Positions 6,892 to 7,931 of a stretch of 7,931 nucleotides of DNA are shown here, piece by piece. Origin of the DNA: Desulfobacterales bacterium (lineage in GTDB: Bacteria > Desulfobacterota > Desulfobacteria > Desulfobacterales > UBA5852); the NCBI GenBank assembly GCA_030066455.1, contig JASJBQ010000225.1, forward strand, positions 1-7,931, in the 5' to 3' direction. The notes under the pieces were generated by a model. It was not told the DNA's origin and did no database searches. It was given only the letters and a program-made list of their open reading frames with translations. How positions within the stretch are numbered: position 1 is the stretch's first letter; every line of letters begins with the position of its first letter. A program made the position numbers and the translations under genes.

Positions 6892-7471
6892 ACGGTCGTT
6901 GGACGGCACGCAGGCGGGGCCGACCCGTCTCCGTGAGGCGCCGCCCTTACATGACCGCCATGCCATGGTCGGGTGGGTTGCGGCGGCGGGTAAAACTTTT
7001 TGGCCCGCCGGCCGCATTCAGCGGCCGGTTCGCGGCCGATGGCTGCGGACGCTATTGAGCGGTCTGCTGCTGGTATCCTGTAAGACCGCGATTGCACCAC
7101 CACCGGGTCCGGTTCCGGAGGAAGTCCCGGCCGGGATCGAAGCACCGCCGCCCGCCGCGCGTCCCGATGAGGAAGCACCCCAGAAGCGCAAGCAGGCGGC
7201 CGCCGCGCTGACCGAGCGGGGGCGGCGCCTGATGACTGAAGGCCGGGTCGATCCGGCCATGCGCCTCTTCGAGCAGGCCCTGTCGCTCGCGCCTCAGTAT
7301 GGGCCCGGGTACTATTATCTGGCCGAGGCCTGGCTCAGTAAAAACAACGGGTCGCAGGCCCGGGCGTTTCACCGCCAGGCGGCGCTGTACCTCGAAGACA
7401 ACGGAGCCTGGGCGGCGCGTATGGACAGCCAGCGCCGCCGCATCGATCGCGCGTTTCAGGCGCGTCCCTGA
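6881..7471 (+). CDS. TPR-containing lipoprotein, candidate PBP1B partner
   Basis: A 196-residue protein with a textbook lipobox: the hydrophobic run TLLSGLLLVSC, with Cys67 as the lipidation site, preceded by basic RGRWLR. The mature part is a Pro/Glu-rich flexible linker (68-100) and two tetratricopeptide repeats: about 107-140 (RRLMTEGRVDPAMRLFEQAL, then LAP) and 141-174 (YYYLAEAWLSKNNGSQARAF). TPRs mediate protein-protein contact. The start at 6881 overlaps the PBP1B gene by 11 bases and has a well-placed AAGGG, but leaves an unusually long 66-residue pre-lipobox segment rich in Arg and Pro. The in-frame ATG at 6965 would shorten this to 38 residues but lacks a ribosome binding site. In E. 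coli the lipoprotein LpoB activates PBP1B and the TPR protein CpoB modulates it; this protein combines lipid anchor, disordered linker and TPRs, so a role as PBP1B regulator is plausible but inferred from position. Confidence 0.85.
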   Translation: MRPKRSLDGTQAGPTRLREAPPLHDRHAMVGWVAAAGKTFWPAGRIQRPVRGRWLRTLLSGLLLVSCKTAIAPPPGPVPEEVPAGIEAPPPAARPDEEAPQKRKQAAAALTERGRRLMTEGRVDPAMRLFEQALSLAPQYGPGYYYLAEAWLSKNNGSQARAFHRQAALYLEDNGAWAARMDSQRRRIDRAFQARP

Positions 7472-7472
7472 C

Positions 7473-7498
7473 CCCCGGCCGGCCACATGGCGGCGGGG
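7473..7498. terminator. GC hairpin between convergent genes, possible bidirectional terminator
   Basis: The left arm (7473-7484) pairs with the right arm (7489-7498) through ten GC pairs around an ACAT loop, with two single-G bulges at 7477 and 7481. It begins two bases after the TPR lipoprotein stop and lies about 28 bases past the stop of the leftward flavoprotein gene. Neither side has a clear T-run, so it is not a canonical intrinsic terminator; position between converging genes is the main argument. Confidence 0.45.
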
Positions 7499-7526
7499 AG
7501 ATGACGTTTCGGGTCCCGCCGAATTT

Positions 7527-7931
7527 TTAGGCGTGATAGCCTTTTTCCGGGTGCCAGTGCCGAATTTTGATGTGGTTGGGGAAGGCGTGCGGTTTGAAGA
7601 TGGATTTGTTCAACAGCACGCGCAGGCAGTCCTGGATGCCCTCGGACATGGTGGGGTGCGGGTGGACCGATTTGAGAGCGTCGCGGATGCCCTTGTCCTG
7701 GTCCATCAGAAAGGCAATCGACATGATCGTATTGGAGGCTTGGGGGCCGGCCGCGCGCATGCCCAGAACCTTCTGTTCGTCGTCGTCACTCACCAGGATC
7801 TTGATAAATCCCTTGGTGGCGCGCATCGCGATCGCCCGCGGCAGAAGCGAGTTGGCATAGTAGGCCACCCGGTAGGCGATGCCCTTTTTCTGGCAGGCTT
7901 TCTCGTTGAGCCCCACGGCGGCGACCGCCGG
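7527..7931 (-). CDS. Pyridine nucleotide-disulfide oxidoreductase (dihydrolipoamide dehydrogenase-like), C-terminal part
   Basis: The last 134 codons of a flavoprotein whose gene continues beyond the right edge; reading leftward from 7931 the first residues are PAVAAVGLNEKAC, the usual start of the dimerisation domain in this family (compare PEVASVGLTE in lipoamide dehydrogenases). Strand/helix pattern then follows with KILVSDDDEQKVLGMRAAGP, and the key motif HPHPTMSEG, equal to the HxHPTxSE of dihydrolipoamide dehydrogenase and glutathione reductase, where His and Glu form the acid-base pair serving the redox disulfide. The CC pair of mercuric reductase tails is absent. After the usual end the protein carries an extra basic, His-rich tail of about 25 residues (FKPHAFPNHIKIRHWHPEKG). 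FAD and NAD domains and the redox Cys pair lie outside the window, so the exact substrate cannot be assigned. Confidence 0.88.
   Translation of the reverse strand, partial: PAVAAVGLNEKACQKKGIAYRVAYYANSLLPRAIAMRATKGFIKILVSDDDEQKVLGMRAAGPQASNTIMSIAFLMDQDKGIRDALKSVHPHPTMSEGIQDCLRVLLNKSIFKPHAFPNHIKIRHWHPEKGYHA

Overview
The window is a GC-rich bacterial chromosomal segment with dense, mostly complete genes and strong third-position GC bias, which produces many long spurious reading frames opposite the real genes. The proteins are Gram-negative in character: two lipoprotein signals, and a PBP1B-type peptidoglycan synthase. The mix of FtnA-like ferritin, a UMF1/Atg22-type transporter and PBP1B followed by a TPR lipoprotein would suit a high-GC Desulfobacterota/deltaproteobacterial genome, but that placement is inference from gene content. 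I see no transposase, integrase, phage gene, tRNA, rRNA or CRISPR array.

Layout, left to right: (1) the 3' end of a bacterial ferritin gene (+, 2-415). (2) A 124-base gap with two consecutive inverted repeats. (3) A 242-residue predicted lipoprotein (+, 540-1268), not firmly recognised, whose ordered His and Cys motifs recall permuted papain-like (YiiX/NlpC-P60 superfamily) hydrolases. (4) A single-domain universal stress protein with an intact ATP-binding motif (+, 1434-1904). (5) A cytoplasmic glycerophosphodiester phosphodiesterase (+, 2081-2947), convergent with and overlapping by 40 bases (6) a 12-TM UMF1-family MFS transporter (-, 2908-4239). (7) A 324-base leader region with a 14-base direct repeat at 21-base spacing. 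(8) A complete bifunctional PBP1B (+, 4564-6891), overlapping by 11 bases (9) a TPR lipoprotein (+, 6881-7471). (10) A bulged GC hairpin between convergent genes, then (11) the C-terminal end of a dihydrolipoamide-dehydrogenase-like flavoprotein (-, 7527-7931).

Functionally, ferritin and the stress protein are both stress/iron housekeeping genes, but each has its own ribosome binding site and a spacer, so they need not be one operon. The clearest functional unit is the PBP1B/TPR-lipoprotein pair, which are translationally overlapped. By analogy with E. coli, where PBP1B is controlled by the outer-membrane lipoprotein LpoB and by the TPR protein CpoB, the small lipoprotein is a candidate lineage-specific PBP1B partner. 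I found no clear novel multi-gene defence or mobile system. The best leads are the unassigned His/Cys lipoprotein and the PBP1B partner candidate.
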